Below, one piece after another: positions 17,698-27,620 of a DNA stretch of 64,000 bases; within the stretch, counting starts at the first letter, position 1, and every line of letters starts with the position of its first letter. The stretch is from Blautia obeum ATCC 29174. GTDB taxonomy: Bacteria; Bacillota; Clostridia; Lachnospirales; Lachnospiraceae. The stretch spans positions 2,765,001 through 2,829,000 of the forward strand of contig NZ_CP102265.1 of the NCBI RefSeq assembly GCF_025147765.1, written 5' to 3'. The position numbers and the translations under genes were made by a program. The notes beneath the pieces are model-generated. The model had not been told where the DNA came from, did not search any database, and was given only the letters and a program-made list of their open reading frames with translations.

Positions 17698-19481
17698 ATC
17701 TGTCCCTCCTGTCTGCCTGGAATTGTGATCGTTGCAGTTGTTCCTTTACCCAATTCACTGGTATACGTAATTCCGTAATCTTCTCCATAATAGAGTTTTA
17801 AACGTTTCTGTACATTATAGACACCTACTCCGTTGGAATGATAATTCACTTTATGTTTATCATAAATATGAGCAAGAGTTTCTTCATCCATTCCAACTCC
17901 ATCGTCAATCACCTGAAGGACTGCATTTCCATCCTTCATAAATCCTTTTACAATAAGAAGGCCCTTACTTTCTTTATATTTAAGTCCATGGTAGATTGCA
18001 TTCTCTATGATTGGCTGAAGTACAAGCTTTATCAGAGGGATATATAATATAGAAGAATCTACCTCAATCTGGAATTCCAGTTTGTCCTTGTAACGCATTT
18101 TCTGTATCGTCAGATAGCCGCGCGCATACTCTACTTCATTCGCGATCGGAACAACTTCATCCTCATTGCTGATACTCTGACGGAGAAGTCTTGCAAGAGA
18201 TGCCGTCATAAGAACAACTTCTTCATTTTTCTTTCCTTCTGCCATCCAGATGATCGAATCCAGCGTATTATAAAGGAAATGTGGATTGATCTGGGACTGT
18301 AATGCTTTCAACTCGCTCTTACGTTTTTCTTCCTGTTCGTGGACATTCTGCTCCATCAGTTCATGTATCCGGTGTGTCATCACATCAAAGGACTTTGTCA
18401 GACTGCCGATTTCATTTTTTGAATCTACCACAACATCAGAAACGCTGAAATCACCTTCCTGTACTTTTTTCATGGAATCACGGAGTTTCTGTATCGGAAG
18501 AGTAATACTCCTTGCCATAAATCTTGAAAAAAGAAGTGCCACAATGACCAGTATGATTGCCGTCAGTACATAGACACTCTGTGCCTGCCGACTTTTACTC
18601 AAAAGTTCCTTCACATTCGTACAGTCAACAACCGTCCACCCGGTCTTTTCTGAACGTGAGATGGAATACAGTTTTCCGTCGTTTCCGGTACCGGTCAGTA
18701 CGGTATCTTCATCCGTATCCATGATCAGACTGATATTTTCGGTCTGCAGTTCATTGTAGAGCTGTTGCTGCTGTGGGTGATAAACAATATTTCCTTTTGC
18801 ATCAAGAATAAACGCATATCCCTTTGTTCCAACTGTACTCTGATCACAGAGTCCACTGATCGCGCTGTAGTTCAGATCGATAAAAAAGACACCTTCTTTT
18901 TCACCGCTACCGCTCCGGTCACGGATTCCACGGCTCAGTGTGATCACCCATGGGCGTTCTCCACTAATGATGTGCTGTACATGGGAAGAAGTCAGGATCG
19001 GACCATTAGGCTTTTCGAGTGCAGTAGCATACCATTCCTGCGTATTGAGATCCAGATCCTGATTTACCGATTTACTTCCATCATTAATCAGCATCCGTCC
19101 ATTCTTACTGATGATACCAACATTTCGAATATCACTCCGGCTGTCCAGAATTGTCTGGAACTGATTTAAAATACGGTATCTTCCTTCGTTATCGATTTTT
19201 TCATCAAAAAGGTAATCCTGCACATCCTCGTTACTCGAGATCAGATACGCAATATTCTCCATATAATCAATATAGGAATCAATATTCTGATTCATTTGCT
19301 GGATGATCGTATGCGTATATTCCGATGAATTTTCAAAAATAGATGTATTGGTAAATTTCATAGAAACACCGGTAACGATCACAACCGCACTCAGGACCAG
19401 GACTGCAACAGTTGCAAAGATAACGCTCTGGATACTGCTGAATTTTCCAATAAATCTCGCCGACAGATTTTTATTTTTCAT
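17694..19481 (-). CDS. YesM/LytS-class sensor histidine kinase of the sugar-sensing system
   Basis: A 595-residue membrane kinase: TM helix near 17-40, extracellular Cache-like region to about 290, second TM near 300-318, HAMP (FSRFMARSITLPIQKLRDSM), His_kinase motif SQINPHFLYNTLDSIIWMAE with His401, and a C-terminal ATPase with LQPIIENAIYHG, IDDGVGM and LGKGTTATITIPG. Gene order is regulator, kinase, binding protein with ATGA overlaps at both ends, i.e. tight translational coupling. It probably phosphorylates the regulator at 19478-21097 when the anchored binding protein is loaded. Confidence 0.93.
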   Translation of the reverse strand: MKNKNLSARFIGKFSSIQSVIFATVAVLVLSAVVIVTGVSMKFTNTSIFENSSEYTHTIIQQMNQNIDSYIDYMENIAYLISSNEDVQDYLFDEKIDNEGRYRILNQFQTILDSRSDIRNVGIISKNGRMLINDGSKSVNQDLDLNTQEWYATALEKPNGPILTSSHVQHIISGERPWVITLSRGIRDRSGSGEKEGVFFIDLNYSAISGLCDQSTVGTKGYAFILDAKGNIVYHPQQQQLYNELQTENISLIMDTDEDTVLTGTGNDGKLYSISRSEKTGWTVVDCTNVKELLSKSRQAQSVYVLTAIILVIVALLFSRFMARSITLPIQKLRDSMKKVQEGDFSVSDVVVDSKNEIGSLTKSFDVMTHRIHELMEQNVHEQEEKRKSELKALQSQINPHFLYNTLDSIIWMAEGKKNEEVVLMTASLARLLRQSISNEDEVVPIANEVEYARGYLTIQKMRYKDKLEFQIEVDSSILYIPLIKLVLQPIIENAIYHGLKYKESKGLLIVKGFMKDGNAVLQVIDDGVGMDEETLAHIYDKHKVNYHSNGVGVYNVQKRLKLYYGEDYGITYTSELGKGTTATITIPGRQEGQI

Positions 19482-21097
19482 CTACGCTTCTCCCTTGCAT
19501 ATTCCGTAGGTGTGCATCCGGTCATTTTCTTAAATGAGATTCCGAAATAATGTGGATCAGAAAATCCGACTTTTTCTGCGATCTCATAGTTCTTTAAGGT
19601 TGTATTTTCCAGCAGTTCTTTTGCTTTTTCCATTCTGGTCCGAATCAGGACTTCGGTAAATGTCTCGCCTGTCTCGTCTTTAAAAATCGTACTGAAATAG
19701 CTGGTGCTGATATTCAGATAAGAACAGATACTGTTCAGACTCAGATCCGGATCCATATAATTTTTCTGTATGTAGTCAATCGCAAGTCGGGCCTGCCTCT
19801 TGCTGCTGGATGTATTCAGTTCAGAAAGGATCTCAAAAATCCTGTCCGTATGTTTCTGTACAACTTTGCAGGCATCTTCAAAAAATTTCTGATCTGTTAT
19901 CTGGCGGAGCAGTTCATCTCTGTCTTCTCTGATCCTGTCCATATCAGCAGATACATCTTCGCATGCATTGTCCATTGTACGGATGACCTGCTGCAGATAC
20001 ATGCAGGCACGGCTTTTTCCATAAGTGCCTGGACGAATGGAATCTTCAATCTTTATGAGGATCTGGTAAACCTGCTCCTTCTGTCCGGTCTTCATGGCTT
20101 CTTTGAGTTCTGCCAGATCATCTTCGATTGCGATTTCCTGAACGGGGTGCTGTTCTTCCATATCAATAAGAAGGTTTCCACCAAGGAGATAACGATACTG
20201 AAGGGTCTGTGCAGCCATATCGTGTGACTGGATCAGTTCTTCTGGTTTTTTTACCCATTTACCGATACCCATGGATACGTCAAATCCCATAACCTCTTTT
20301 GTTTTTTCCTGAATCTCATGACAGATTTCTTTTGTTCTGGATGTAAAATTACGGCTCCATTTTTCCTGAAAAAGGATTCCGACTCGGTTATTGCCTTCCT
20401 GATAGGCAATACCGGCTTCTTCTCTGGTGACGATCTCATCGCTGATGTTGAAAAGAACAAATGCCATCAGTGCGCTTTCCTGACGTTTTTCTGTATCCAG
20501 CTGGTACATGCCGGAATAGAGGTCAATATCAAAGATTGCCACGCGGTAGCTTGCTGCGGAGATGTCAATCCCCATTTCTGCAAGACGTTCAATACTTGCA
20601 TTCACATCTGTCGTGCAGTTTACAAGTGCTTCTATATTTTTTGACCGGATTATCTGCTTATTTTTACGATACTCTTCCGAGTTTTGGGCCAGTGCATCCA
20701 TTTTACTTTTTTCAAGACGCTGCTGTTCCACTTTTTTCTTCATTTTTTCAATTACCCCGGTAAGTTCCATCGCTGTCACCGGTTTCAATAGATATTCACT
20801 TACTCCATACTGAATTGCCTTTTTTGCATATTCAAATTCTCCGAATCCGCTAAAAATCACAATTACAATTTCCGGATAATTATCATGCAGAAAATTGCTC
20901 AGTTCCATTCCGTCCATGTATGGCATCAATATATCTGTCAACACAATATCCACCGGATGTTCTTTTACAAATTCTGCTGCCTCTTTGCCGTTTTCACAAT
21001 CTCCGACCAGTTCACAGTCCATGCCCTTCCAGTCAATGTTTTCTTTGATTGCATCTCGAACAAGGATTTCATCATCTACTAGTAAAATGCGATACAT
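19478..21097 (-). CDS. YesN-type response regulator of the sugar-sensing system
   Basis: A 539-residue regulator: receiver at 1-120 with VDDE at 7-10, Asp55 in IVLTDILMPYMDG and the switch Lys in SEYLLKPVTAME; a long middle region; and an AraC-type DNA-binding domain from about 435 (LAIDYIQKNYMDPDLSLNSI, then NYEIAEKVGFSDPHYFGISF). First gene of the three-gene sensor operon. The likely target is the ABC operon promoter at 16595-16623, an inference from position. Confidence 0.93.
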   Translation of the reverse strand: MYRILLVDDEILVRDAIKENIDWKGMDCELVGDCENGKEAAEFVKEHPVDIVLTDILMPYMDGMELSNFLHDNYPEIVIVIFSGFGEFEYAKKAIQYGVSEYLLKPVTAMELTGVIEKMKKKVEQQRLEKSKMDALAQNSEEYRKNKQIIRSKNIEALVNCTTDVNASIERLAEMGIDISAASYRVAIFDIDLYSGMYQLDTEKRQESALMAFVLFNISDEIVTREEAGIAYQEGNNRVGILFQEKWSRNFTSRTKEICHEIQEKTKEVMGFDVSMGIGKWVKKPEELIQSHDMAAQTLQYRYLLGGNLLIDMEEQHPVQEIAIEDDLAELKEAMKTGQKEQVYQILIKIEDSIRPGTYGKSRACMYLQQVIRTMDNACEDVSADMDRIREDRDELLRQITDQKFFEDACKVVQKHTDRIFEILSELNTSSSKRQARLAIDYIQKNYMDPDLSLNSICSYLNISTSYFSTIFKDETGETFTEVLIRTRMEKAKELLENTTLKNYEIAEKVGFSDPHYFGISFKKMTGCTPTEYAREKRR

Positions 21098-21247
21098 ACA
21101 GTTTGTTTTCCCCCTGCTGATAAAATAACGTTTTCCGTTTTTTCCTTCTGGTAATTCAGTTTACAGACAGAAAGATACCCCTCATATGATAGTTACAGAG
21201 TTTTCTCCCACTGTCTACCATAATAAGGAGCATCTTAGATCATATGC

Positions 21248-22177
21248 TTATTTATTTGAGAATATCTTCATAGCCTCATAAGCATTTTTCTTCATGGCTT
21301 TCATTCCCCAGTCTACGATGTCATGATAGTAAACCGGAATTTCCTTTCCCTCTTCCTGAAGTAAATAATGCATCTTATATTTCCTGCCCTGGTGAACAAT
21401 TGGCATTTCTTTAAATGGAAGTTTGCTCTCTACACCAGTTCCGCCGGCTTTTGCCATATATGTATAGTAGTTGATCTTTCTTACGCCACGGGCGATAACT
21501 TTCCTGTAGTCTTCTTCACTGACACCAGATCCACCATGCATAACAAGTGGAATATTTACTCTCGCTTTAACATTCTCAAGTACAGACATATCAAGCTTCG
21601 GCTTGGTCAGATACAGACCATGTGCTGTTCCAAATGAACAAGCCAGTGCATCAATACCTGTTTCATTAACAAATGCTTCTGCCAGTTTCGGATCTGTATA
21701 GATTTTCTTCGGCTCATCGCCTGTCGGGATTCCGTCGTCATGTCCCAATCCAAGTTCTCGTTTGCCAAGCGTACCAATCTCTGCTTCTACGGATGCACCT
21801 TTTGCATGCGCAAGTTTGACTGCGATCTTAGTGTTAGCTACATTCTCTTCATATGGAAGAGCCGAGCCATCAAACATAACAGATGTAAATCCAATATTTA
21901 ATGCCTGGTCAAGATATGCAAGTGTTTCGCCATGATCCAAGTGAACACATACCGGAACTTTGGCAGCTTTGGCTCTTTCGATCATGATTGGTCCAATCAC
22001 ACTGATTGGCATCATTGGCTCATGTACTTCCGCATGCATTATGATTACCGGTACATTTAATTCTTCAGCTGCACCAATAACAGCCATAATACTCTCAAGG
22101 TTTGGTGTGTTAAAAGATCCTACAGCACATTTCTTAGCCTCTGCAAGCTGTAGGATCTCAGATAACGTTACGAGCAT
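21248..22177 (-). CDS. Class II (zinc) fructose-bisphosphate/tagatose-bisphosphate aldolase family protein
   Basis: A 309-residue class II aldolase. Zinc/active-site motifs: VCVHLDHGETLAYLDQAL near 77-94, ASVEAEIGTLG near 129, and LVMHGGSGVSEEDY near 210. These enzymes cleave a ketose (bis)phosphate to DHAP and an aldehyde. It ends the orphan sugar operon, so its substrate is probably that pathway's ketose-phosphate rather than glycolytic fructose bisphosphate. It carries an extra C-terminal segment (about 240-309) relative to the paralogue at 34677-35528. It has its own promoter with an operator. Confidence 0.88.
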   Translation of the reverse strand: MLVTLSEILQLAEAKKCAVGSFNTPNLESIMAVIGAAEELNVPVIIMHAEVHEPMMPISVIGPIMIERAKAAKVPVCVHLDHGETLAYLDQALNIGFTSVMFDGSALPYEENVANTKIAVKLAHAKGASVEAEIGTLGKRELGLGHDDGIPTGDEPKKIYTDPKLAEAFVNETGIDALACSFGTAHGLYLTKPKLDMSVLENVKARVNIPLVMHGGSGVSEEDYRKVIARGVRKINYYTYMAKAGGTGVESKLPFKEMPIVHQGRKYKMHYLLQEEGKEIPVYYHDIVDWGMKAMKKNAYEAMKIFSNK

Positions 22178-22224
22178 TTTGTAACTTCCTTTCTGTCCAC
22201 TTCGGACTACAACAATATGTTAAG

Positions 22225-22253
22225 ATTATAACACAATATAAAAATATTGTGAA
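22225..22253 (-). promoter_or_regulatory. Promoter with overlapping dyad in front of the class II aldolase gene
   Basis: Minus strand TTCACA (22253-22248), 17-bp spacer, TATAAT (22230-22225). A perfect inverted repeat CACAATAT / ATATTGTG (22232-22239 and 22244-22251, 4-base centre) occupies the spacer. It could be a repressor site or a hairpin. Confidence 0.6.
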
Positions 22254-22267
22254 GAGTTCCTGTCATC

Positions 22268-22612
22268 TTATTTTTTCAAAATAAGTGCGATAAATTTGAG
22301 ATCTTCTTTTCCATTATTCAGAAGTCCATGTCCTTCTCCATCATCACAAAAGACGACATCTCCTGCTTTTACCGGATACTTCGTACCATTGTCATTATAA
22401 ATTCCGGTTCCGGTCAAAATATAATAGGTTTCTGATTCTCCTTCATGTACATGAAAAGCAAGATCACTGCCTTCAGGCATAACAACTTCTGTATACATTC
22501 TGCAGTGTTCTCCCAGCTCTTTGCCGTACAGCAAGGCATTTTTCTTTAATATACCGGAGCCTTCACCGGTCAGTTCTTCGATTTCAATTTCCGGTCTTGC
22601 GATTTTTGCCAT
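22268..22612 (-). CDS. Small cupin-domain protein
   Basis: A 114-residue single cupin barrel with the two conserved motifs: FHVHEGESETYYILTG (motif 1) and KAGDVVFCDDGEGHGLLN (motif 2), supplying metal-binding His and Glu. Its ATG follows the aldo/keto reductase stop by 2 bp, with the ribosome site AGATAGGAG inside the upstream gene. Small cupins in sugar operons may be isomerases, epimerases or oxygen-independent lyases; the reaction cannot be assigned. Confidence 0.85.
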   Translation of the reverse strand: MAKIARPEIEIEELTGEGSGILKKNALLYGKELGEHCRMYTEVVMPEGSDLAFHVHEGESETYYILTGTGIYNDNGTKYPVKAGDVVFCDDGEGHGLLNNGKEDLKFIALILKK

Positions 22613-22614
22613 AA

Positions 22615-23586
22615 TTATCTCCTATCTCTTCTCAAATCAAGCCATTCTACTTCTTCTTTTGCAAGTACAATATCCAAAGCCTTCGCATTGCTTGCGATCC
22701 TGCTCGCCTTTTTGGCACTGACAAGCGGAAAGACCTCAAAATCCTGATTCAGGATCCATGCAAGTGCAATCTGCGGTACTGTGCAGTCCTTTTCTTTTGC
22801 CAACTGTTCTGCTCTTGCAAGGCGTTCAAAATTCTCAGGATAACAGTATCCTTTCACTGCATTCGGATCCAGGATTTTCTTCGCCCCTTCTATGTCATCG
22901 CTTTTGACGATTCCGGCAAACATTCCTCTTCCAAGACTGGAATACGCCAGTACAGGTATATGGTTATCCCGATACCACGCTCTTGCTTCTTCATTAGAAG
23001 GGCCTGAAATTGTTACACATCCCGGGCCACCGCCCCAGGGATCTCCGATCTGATCACAGAGCCCGAAATTTGGGCTTGATACAGAAAATGGAACAAGTCC
23101 ATGTTCTACTGCATAACGATTAGCTTCTGCGATTCTCTGGTGTGTCCAGTTTGATCCTCCAAATGCACCAATCTTTCCTGCTTTATGATATTCGTTTAAA
23201 ATTTCTACCATCGGCCCTGGTTCAACCTTCAGGTCATCTCTGTGCATCAGATAAATATCTATATAATCTGTGCCTAATCGTTCAAAAGACTGTTCAATAT
23301 CATGTTTCAGATCTTCCGGAGTCACTCGGTCTCTCCCATCATATGGATGGCATCCTTTGGAAATGATCACGACTTTTTCTCTGTTTCCACGGTTTTTGAG
23401 CCAATGCCCCAGAGAGACCTCACTCAATCCATAATTTTCAGCTGTATCAAAAGTCGTAATTCCCTGTGCATAAACCTCATCCAGCAATTCATCTGCATCT
23501 TCCCCCTGAATCATTGACGGTATCGCACATCCAAAAATGATCTTCGATAATGGTTTTGTGACATATTTTATTTCCTGGTATTTCAC
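22615..23586 (-). CDS. Aldo/keto reductase family oxidoreductase
   Basis: A 323-residue TIM-barrel NADP-dependent reductase (YhdN/YccK-like branch): IIFGCAIPSM start, TFDTAENYGLSEVSLGHWL near 45 with catalytic Asp and Tyr, VVIISKGCHP with Lys, and DYIDIYLMHRDD near 107 with the catalytic His. It sits between a DUF4432 gene (23 bp) and a cupin gene (2 bp) in the orphan sugar operon, so it could reduce an aldehyde from the aldolase step or interconvert the sugar and its polyol. Confidence 0.88.
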   Translation of the reverse strand: MKYQEIKYVTKPLSKIIFGCAIPSMIQGEDADELLDEVYAQGITTFDTAENYGLSEVSLGHWLKNRGNREKVVIISKGCHPYDGRDRVTPEDLKHDIEQSFERLGTDYIDIYLMHRDDLKVEPGPMVEILNEYHKAGKIGAFGGSNWTHQRIAEANRYAVEHGLVPFSVSSPNFGLCDQIGDPWGGGPGCVTISGPSNEEARAWYRDNHIPVLAYSSLGRGMFAGIVKSDDIEGAKKILDPNAVKGYCYPENFERLARAEQLAKEKDCTVPQIALAWILNQDFEVFPLVSAKKASRIASNAKALDIVLAKEEVEWLDLRRDRR

Positions 23587-23609
23587 TTCAGCTTTCCTGC
23601 CTTTTGTTT

Positions 23610-24578
23610 TTATTTTTCAAATAATTTTATATTTACCTGATATTCAACAGATTCACCCGGGTTCAGGAATTTCAGCATACCAGTCTTTCTCATGACATCT
23701 CTTCCATCCGGATAGCAGTTTCCACATTCCAGACCAAGAACATAATCACGTACCCCCATCATCTTCCATTCTACAAATCCATCCAGTTTGGAAGCGTCAA
23801 AGCTGATTTCCAGTCCAACATTTAATTTAGGCTGATAAATACTTGCTTTTCCATCGGATCCTTCAAATTTATGATAATAACATCTTTCCTGATAATTGCC
23901 CTGTGGTTTTTCCATATGCATCCAGTTTGCAATATCTTCTTCCGCATGAGCATCTCTTGCTTTTACTTCTACGGAAGGAATCTTAATTTCACTTTCTTCA
24001 TCAAGGAGCGGATATCCCATATTCATATGATACAGAATCTCCATCGGTTCCGTTTTGCTTCCTGTATTTTCGATCTTATCCTGAATGGAAAATGTATTTT
24101 CTTCTTTGGAAATTTTTACAGTTCTTGCCAGAACCAATTTTCTTCCAAAGATCACTTCGTCTTTTGTCACTGAATGAATGCGGATTTCTTTTTCATTCTC
24201 GTCCCAGTAACTGTGTGCACATGGCTGATTTGCAATAGAACCATGAAGTGGAAGTTCTTCTCCATCATCTGTACATGGTGTTCCAACAGCCTGAAGACCA
24301 CAGGTAGTTAAAAAACCTGCTGTAAATGACTGCAGCCAGTTTGAACCTGTTTTATCATAATATGCAGGAGCTACATAACCACATGGGGAAAAATAACTCA
24401 TGTTAATGCCTTTATAACGAAGTCTTGTAATATCACCATTTCTGTCCGGGGAAAGTGTCAGCTCAAGGCCTTTTCCGTTCGTTGCCTCATAAAGGCGCAT
24501 CCCGTCTCCCTTGCCTCCAACCAGGCGATGTTCCTCAACTCCACTGATCTGTGTTTCATGTCCAATATAAGGATTCAT
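23610..24578 (-). CDS. DUF4432 family protein (aldose 1-epimerase-like)
   Basis: About 322 residues with a galactose-mutarotase-like beta-sandwich signature: GLELTLSPDRNGDITRLRYK near 37, CGLQAVGTPCTDDGEELPLH near 91-110 and EILYHMNMGYPLLDEES near 190. DUF4432 proteins are usually found beside unusual-sugar catabolic genes and are thought to be epimerases or mutarotases. The start at 24578 (MNPYIG) is chosen because AAAGGAG lies just before it; an ATG eight codons upstream has no such site. Probably interconverts anomers of the operon's sugar. Confidence 0.82.
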   Translation of the reverse strand: MNPYIGHETQISGVEEHRLVGGKGDGMRLYEATNGKGLELTLSPDRNGDITRLRYKGINMSYFSPCGYVAPAYYDKTGSNWLQSFTAGFLTTCGLQAVGTPCTDDGEELPLHGSIANQPCAHSYWDENEKEIRIHSVTKDEVIFGRKLVLARTVKISKEENTFSIQDKIENTGSKTEPMEILYHMNMGYPLLDEESEIKIPSVEVKARDAHAEEDIANWMHMEKPQGNYQERCYYHKFEGSDGKASIYQPKLNVGLEISFDASKLDGFVEWKMMGVRDYVLGLECGNCYPDGRDVMRKTGMLKFLNPGESVEYQVNIKLFEK

Positions 24579-24626
24579 TGTAATCTCCTTTCCAGATAAC
24601 ACTTTATCCTCACAGAAGCCGCCCGT

Positions 24627-26129
24627 TTACACGAGCGGTCTTACTGCCTGATATACTTTCGCATATCTTTCAAAGATATGCATGTATTTTTCATGCATTT
24701 CCTTTCTTGGAAGGTATTCCACGGTTTCTTCTACCATATGTTCAGCCGCATCATTCAAGTCTTTGAATACTCCTGTGGCAATACCTGTCAGCATAGCACT
24801 GCCAACTGTACCTGCATCAACTGTTTTGAGTGCTGTGATCGGTACATTCAGCATGTCTGCTTTCATCTGCATCCATTCTCCTGACCTTGCACCGCCACCG
24901 GTTGCATTGAGCTTTTTGAATTTACATCCAGATTTCTTCAATGCGCTGGTGTTCACCAACATTTCATAAACAACACCTTCCATGCAGCCTCGATAAATAT
25001 CTGCTACAGTCGTGTCTGTGGTAAGTCCAAGAATTGCTCCTTTGGATCCTGTGTCCATATAAGGTGTTGCCGCTCCGGCAAAATGAGGAAGAATCAACAG
25101 ATTGCTTGGATTTTCTTCACCGCGCTCTGTTGCATATTTCTTTTCGAGATATTCATTCACTGAAAGGTCTCTGTCTGCTGCTGCTCTTTTTTCATCTTTT
25201 GCAAGATTATCCACACACCACTGGATCAGTGCCCCGCCGGTATAGGAAAAAGCATAAGCAACATATTTTCCGGGGATCACATATGGTACAATGGAAAAAT
25301 ATCCATCGTACATTGCATCTATATCCGGAATGGAATCATAAATTGGAGTTACACATTCAACAGTCCCTGCGCCATCCACTGCAACAGAAGAATCAAATGC
25401 ACCGGCTCCGATTGCCGCAGATACCTGATCATGACTGATCGATACGATATGTGTAGACGGTGCAAGACCGGTTTTCTCTGCAGCCTCTGCCGTAATTGCT
25501 CCGGCATCTGTACCTGTCGGTACCGTCTTTGACATTTTATTCACATCAATGCCGGCTACTTCAAAAATTTCCTTACTCCAGTCAAGTTTCTTAATATCAA
25601 ATGCCATAGTCCTGGTAGCCAGAGAATAATCAATCTGGCGTTTTCCAGTAAGATGATATACTACATAATCTTCCATCAGGAATATATATGCAGCTGCATC
25701 GTAAATCTCAGGTCTGTTTTTCTTAATCCACATCATTTTAGGGATACTGTACATCTGATGTGCTCGCAGACCGGTGATTCCGGCAAGTTCACGTGCACCG
25801 AACTTTTCTGTCAAAGCTTTGCATTCTTCTTCTCCACGTGGGTCTGTATAAAGCATGGCTGTATGAAGTGGTTTACCATTTTCATCTGTCATAACAAAAG
25901 TTTCTCCGAAACTGGTCACACCGATTCCGGCAATGTCCGGATATTCTTTTGCCATTTCTGCGACTACTGCATAAACCCCATCCATGATCGTAGATACATC
26001 TACTTCATGTCCGCTGACACTTCTGCGGACCGGATAATCTTTGTATGCTTTATTCAGATACCTGCCCTGTTCATCAAACACCGTACATTTACAACCGGTC
26101 GTTCCTATATCCAATCCTGCAATTTTCAT
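24627..26129 (-). CDS. FGGY-family carbohydrate kinase
   Basis: A 500-residue sugar kinase: IAGLDIGTTGCKCTVFD phosphate-binding start, AGIGVTSFGETFVMTDENG near 70, SISHDQVSAAIGAGAF near 234 and ATGGGARSGEWMQMKADML near 412, the FGGY signature-2 region. It phosphorylates a ketose, presumably the product of the isomerase encoded 11 bp upstream. Similar in length to xylulokinases and gluconokinases, but the family does not reveal the substrate. Confidence 0.88.
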   Translation of the reverse strand: MKIAGLDIGTTGCKCTVFDEQGRYLNKAYKDYPVRRSVSGHEVDVSTIMDGVYAVVAEMAKEYPDIAGIGVTSFGETFVMTDENGKPLHTAMLYTDPRGEEECKALTEKFGARELAGITGLRAHQMYSIPKMMWIKKNRPEIYDAAAYIFLMEDYVVYHLTGKRQIDYSLATRTMAFDIKKLDWSKEIFEVAGIDVNKMSKTVPTGTDAGAITAEAAEKTGLAPSTHIVSISHDQVSAAIGAGAFDSSVAVDGAGTVECVTPIYDSIPDIDAMYDGYFSIVPYVIPGKYVAYAFSYTGGALIQWCVDNLAKDEKRAAADRDLSVNEYLEKKYATERGEENPSNLLILPHFAGAATPYMDTGSKGAILGLTTDTTVADIYRGCMEGVVYEMLVNTSALKKSGCKFKKLNATGGGARSGEWMQMKADMLNVPITALKTVDAGTVGSAMLTGIATGVFKDLNDAAEHMVEETVEYLPRKEMHEKYMHIFERYAKVYQAVRPLV

Positions 26130-26140
26130 ATCATTCGCTC

Positions 26141-27544
26141 CTAGTCAATATCTACCCATTCATATCCCAGATATGTAGTAAATGCTTCTTTTAAGATGTC
26201 TTTCATATGTCCGACACCTACACATGTATGATGTTTAAATCCACCTCTTGCCAGACGGATCATCTTGTCTTCCATATTCGGGATCTGGCATACACCGGCG
26301 CATCCAAAGTATGCATCCTCGATCGGATCATCGGTAAATTCTGCTTCAGATGCATAGATTTTGATCTTACCGTCTACTGTCAGGCAGTTAGAAATTGTTG
26401 TCTTGAATGGACGAATTCTTCCTTCGTTGGTTCCCCAGCCACTTCCCGGATCACCTTTGTCAAACATCTTGTGGGATGTAACGGTTCCTTTCTTTGTCAT
26501 CAGACTCTGTGCACAGGATCCACAGTGGAAAAGAATCAGTTTATCTTCTGCATCGCCGTAGTTGTTGTTCCAGTCAAGTACTGCTGTCGGCTGTTCGCTT
26601 GCCAGCTGCATTGCACGCATGGAGATTGCAGATGTCAGATCGATCTCGCAGGATGTTGCGATTCCACGGTCATTCAGTTCAGAAAGGAGTACGCATGGAC
26701 ATACGCGAAGGATTGTTTCCATTTCATTCCAGCAACGGATTGCAAGTGCATCCAGATGGTACTCTTCAACATATTCATCAATAACAACGGAGATCTTGGA
26801 AAGCATAATCTTCTTGTCTTCCGGAACATTTGAGAAATCTGTATAGTTCTCAAGGCGTTCTTTTTTAGCCAGTACGGCCGGATCGTTATCTTCTTTTGCG
26901 TTTACTTTATAGAATACCTCAGAAAGGTCAAATGCTTCTACCGTAATACCATTTTTCTGTAAACCAATCTCATCAAAACGTGTAGTCTTGAATGCTGTAG
27001 TTCTTGCTCCGATGCATCCGATCGTAAAGCGTTTCATACCGTTAACAACTCGGCAGATAGCAGCAAAATCTCTTAAGTTCTCCTGGAATTTCTCAGAAAG
27101 CGGATGAACTACATGTGGTTTTAATACTGTAAATGGAACCTGATACTGAGTAAATACATCTGTTACAGAAAATTTACCGCAGAATGCATCACGTCTGTGT
27201 GCAAAATCCATCTTGCCGATTTCATCCGGATATGCCTGCATCAGGATCGGAACGCCTGCATCCTGAAGTGCTGTGATCGCACCATTCTCATCTGCAAAGA
27301 TTGGCATAGAGAAGATAACGCCGTCATACTGTCCTTCGTGCTCTTTGAGCCATTTTGCATAGAGAAGGCCTTCGTCTCTTGTCTCGATTCCGCCGTATCT
27401 TGTCAGGTCTGCATCCATTGCGATATAATCATATCCTGCGTCCGTTACAGCTTTGATCATATCCTCTCTTGCTCCGTAGATCAGCTCGCCTGGCATAAAT
27501 CCTCGGTTACAAAATGCCAATGCAAATGTCATTTTTTTGCTCAT
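26141..27544 (-). CDS. L-fucose/L-arabinose isomerase family protein (second short-type isomerase)
   Basis: A 467-residue isomerase of the FucI/AraA fold. It is similar in length to the enzyme at 8682 but clearly divergent: YDGVIFSMPIFADENGAITAL near 73, LDALAIRCWNEME near 270, LFHCGSCAQSL near 337 and GFKHHTCVGVGHMKDILKEAF at the end with likely metal and substrate histidines. First gene of the orphan sugar operon and divergent from a PocR-domain regulator. Start fixed by AAGGAGG before ATG. Substrate is probably a pentose or 6-deoxyhexose, inferred only from family. Confidence 0.83.
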   Translation of the reverse strand: MSKKMTFALAFCNRGFMPGELIYGAREDMIKAVTDAGYDYIAMDADLTRYGGIETRDEGLLYAKWLKEHEGQYDGVIFSMPIFADENGAITALQDAGVPILMQAYPDEIGKMDFAHRRDAFCGKFSVTDVFTQYQVPFTVLKPHVVHPLSEKFQENLRDFAAICRVVNGMKRFTIGCIGARTTAFKTTRFDEIGLQKNGITVEAFDLSEVFYKVNAKEDNDPAVLAKKERLENYTDFSNVPEDKKIMLSKISVVIDEYVEEYHLDALAIRCWNEMETILRVCPCVLLSELNDRGIATSCEIDLTSAISMRAMQLASEQPTAVLDWNNNYGDAEDKLILFHCGSCAQSLMTKKGTVTSHKMFDKGDPGSGWGTNEGRIRPFKTTISNCLTVDGKIKIYASEAEFTDDPIEDAYFGCAGVCQIPNMEDKMIRLARGGFKHHTCVGVGHMKDILKEAFTTYLGYEWVDID

Positions 27545-27620
27545 ATCTATATCCTCCTTGTTTCTTCTTGAGTGTTTTTTTCATTTTCTGTGTTTATTTT
27601 AGTGGATTTTCTTTTTCTTT

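Noticed and set aside
26207..26833. A 208-codon plus-strand frame opposite the second short isomerase
   Set aside because: Antisense shadow of a clear gene; no ribosome site and no family resemblance.
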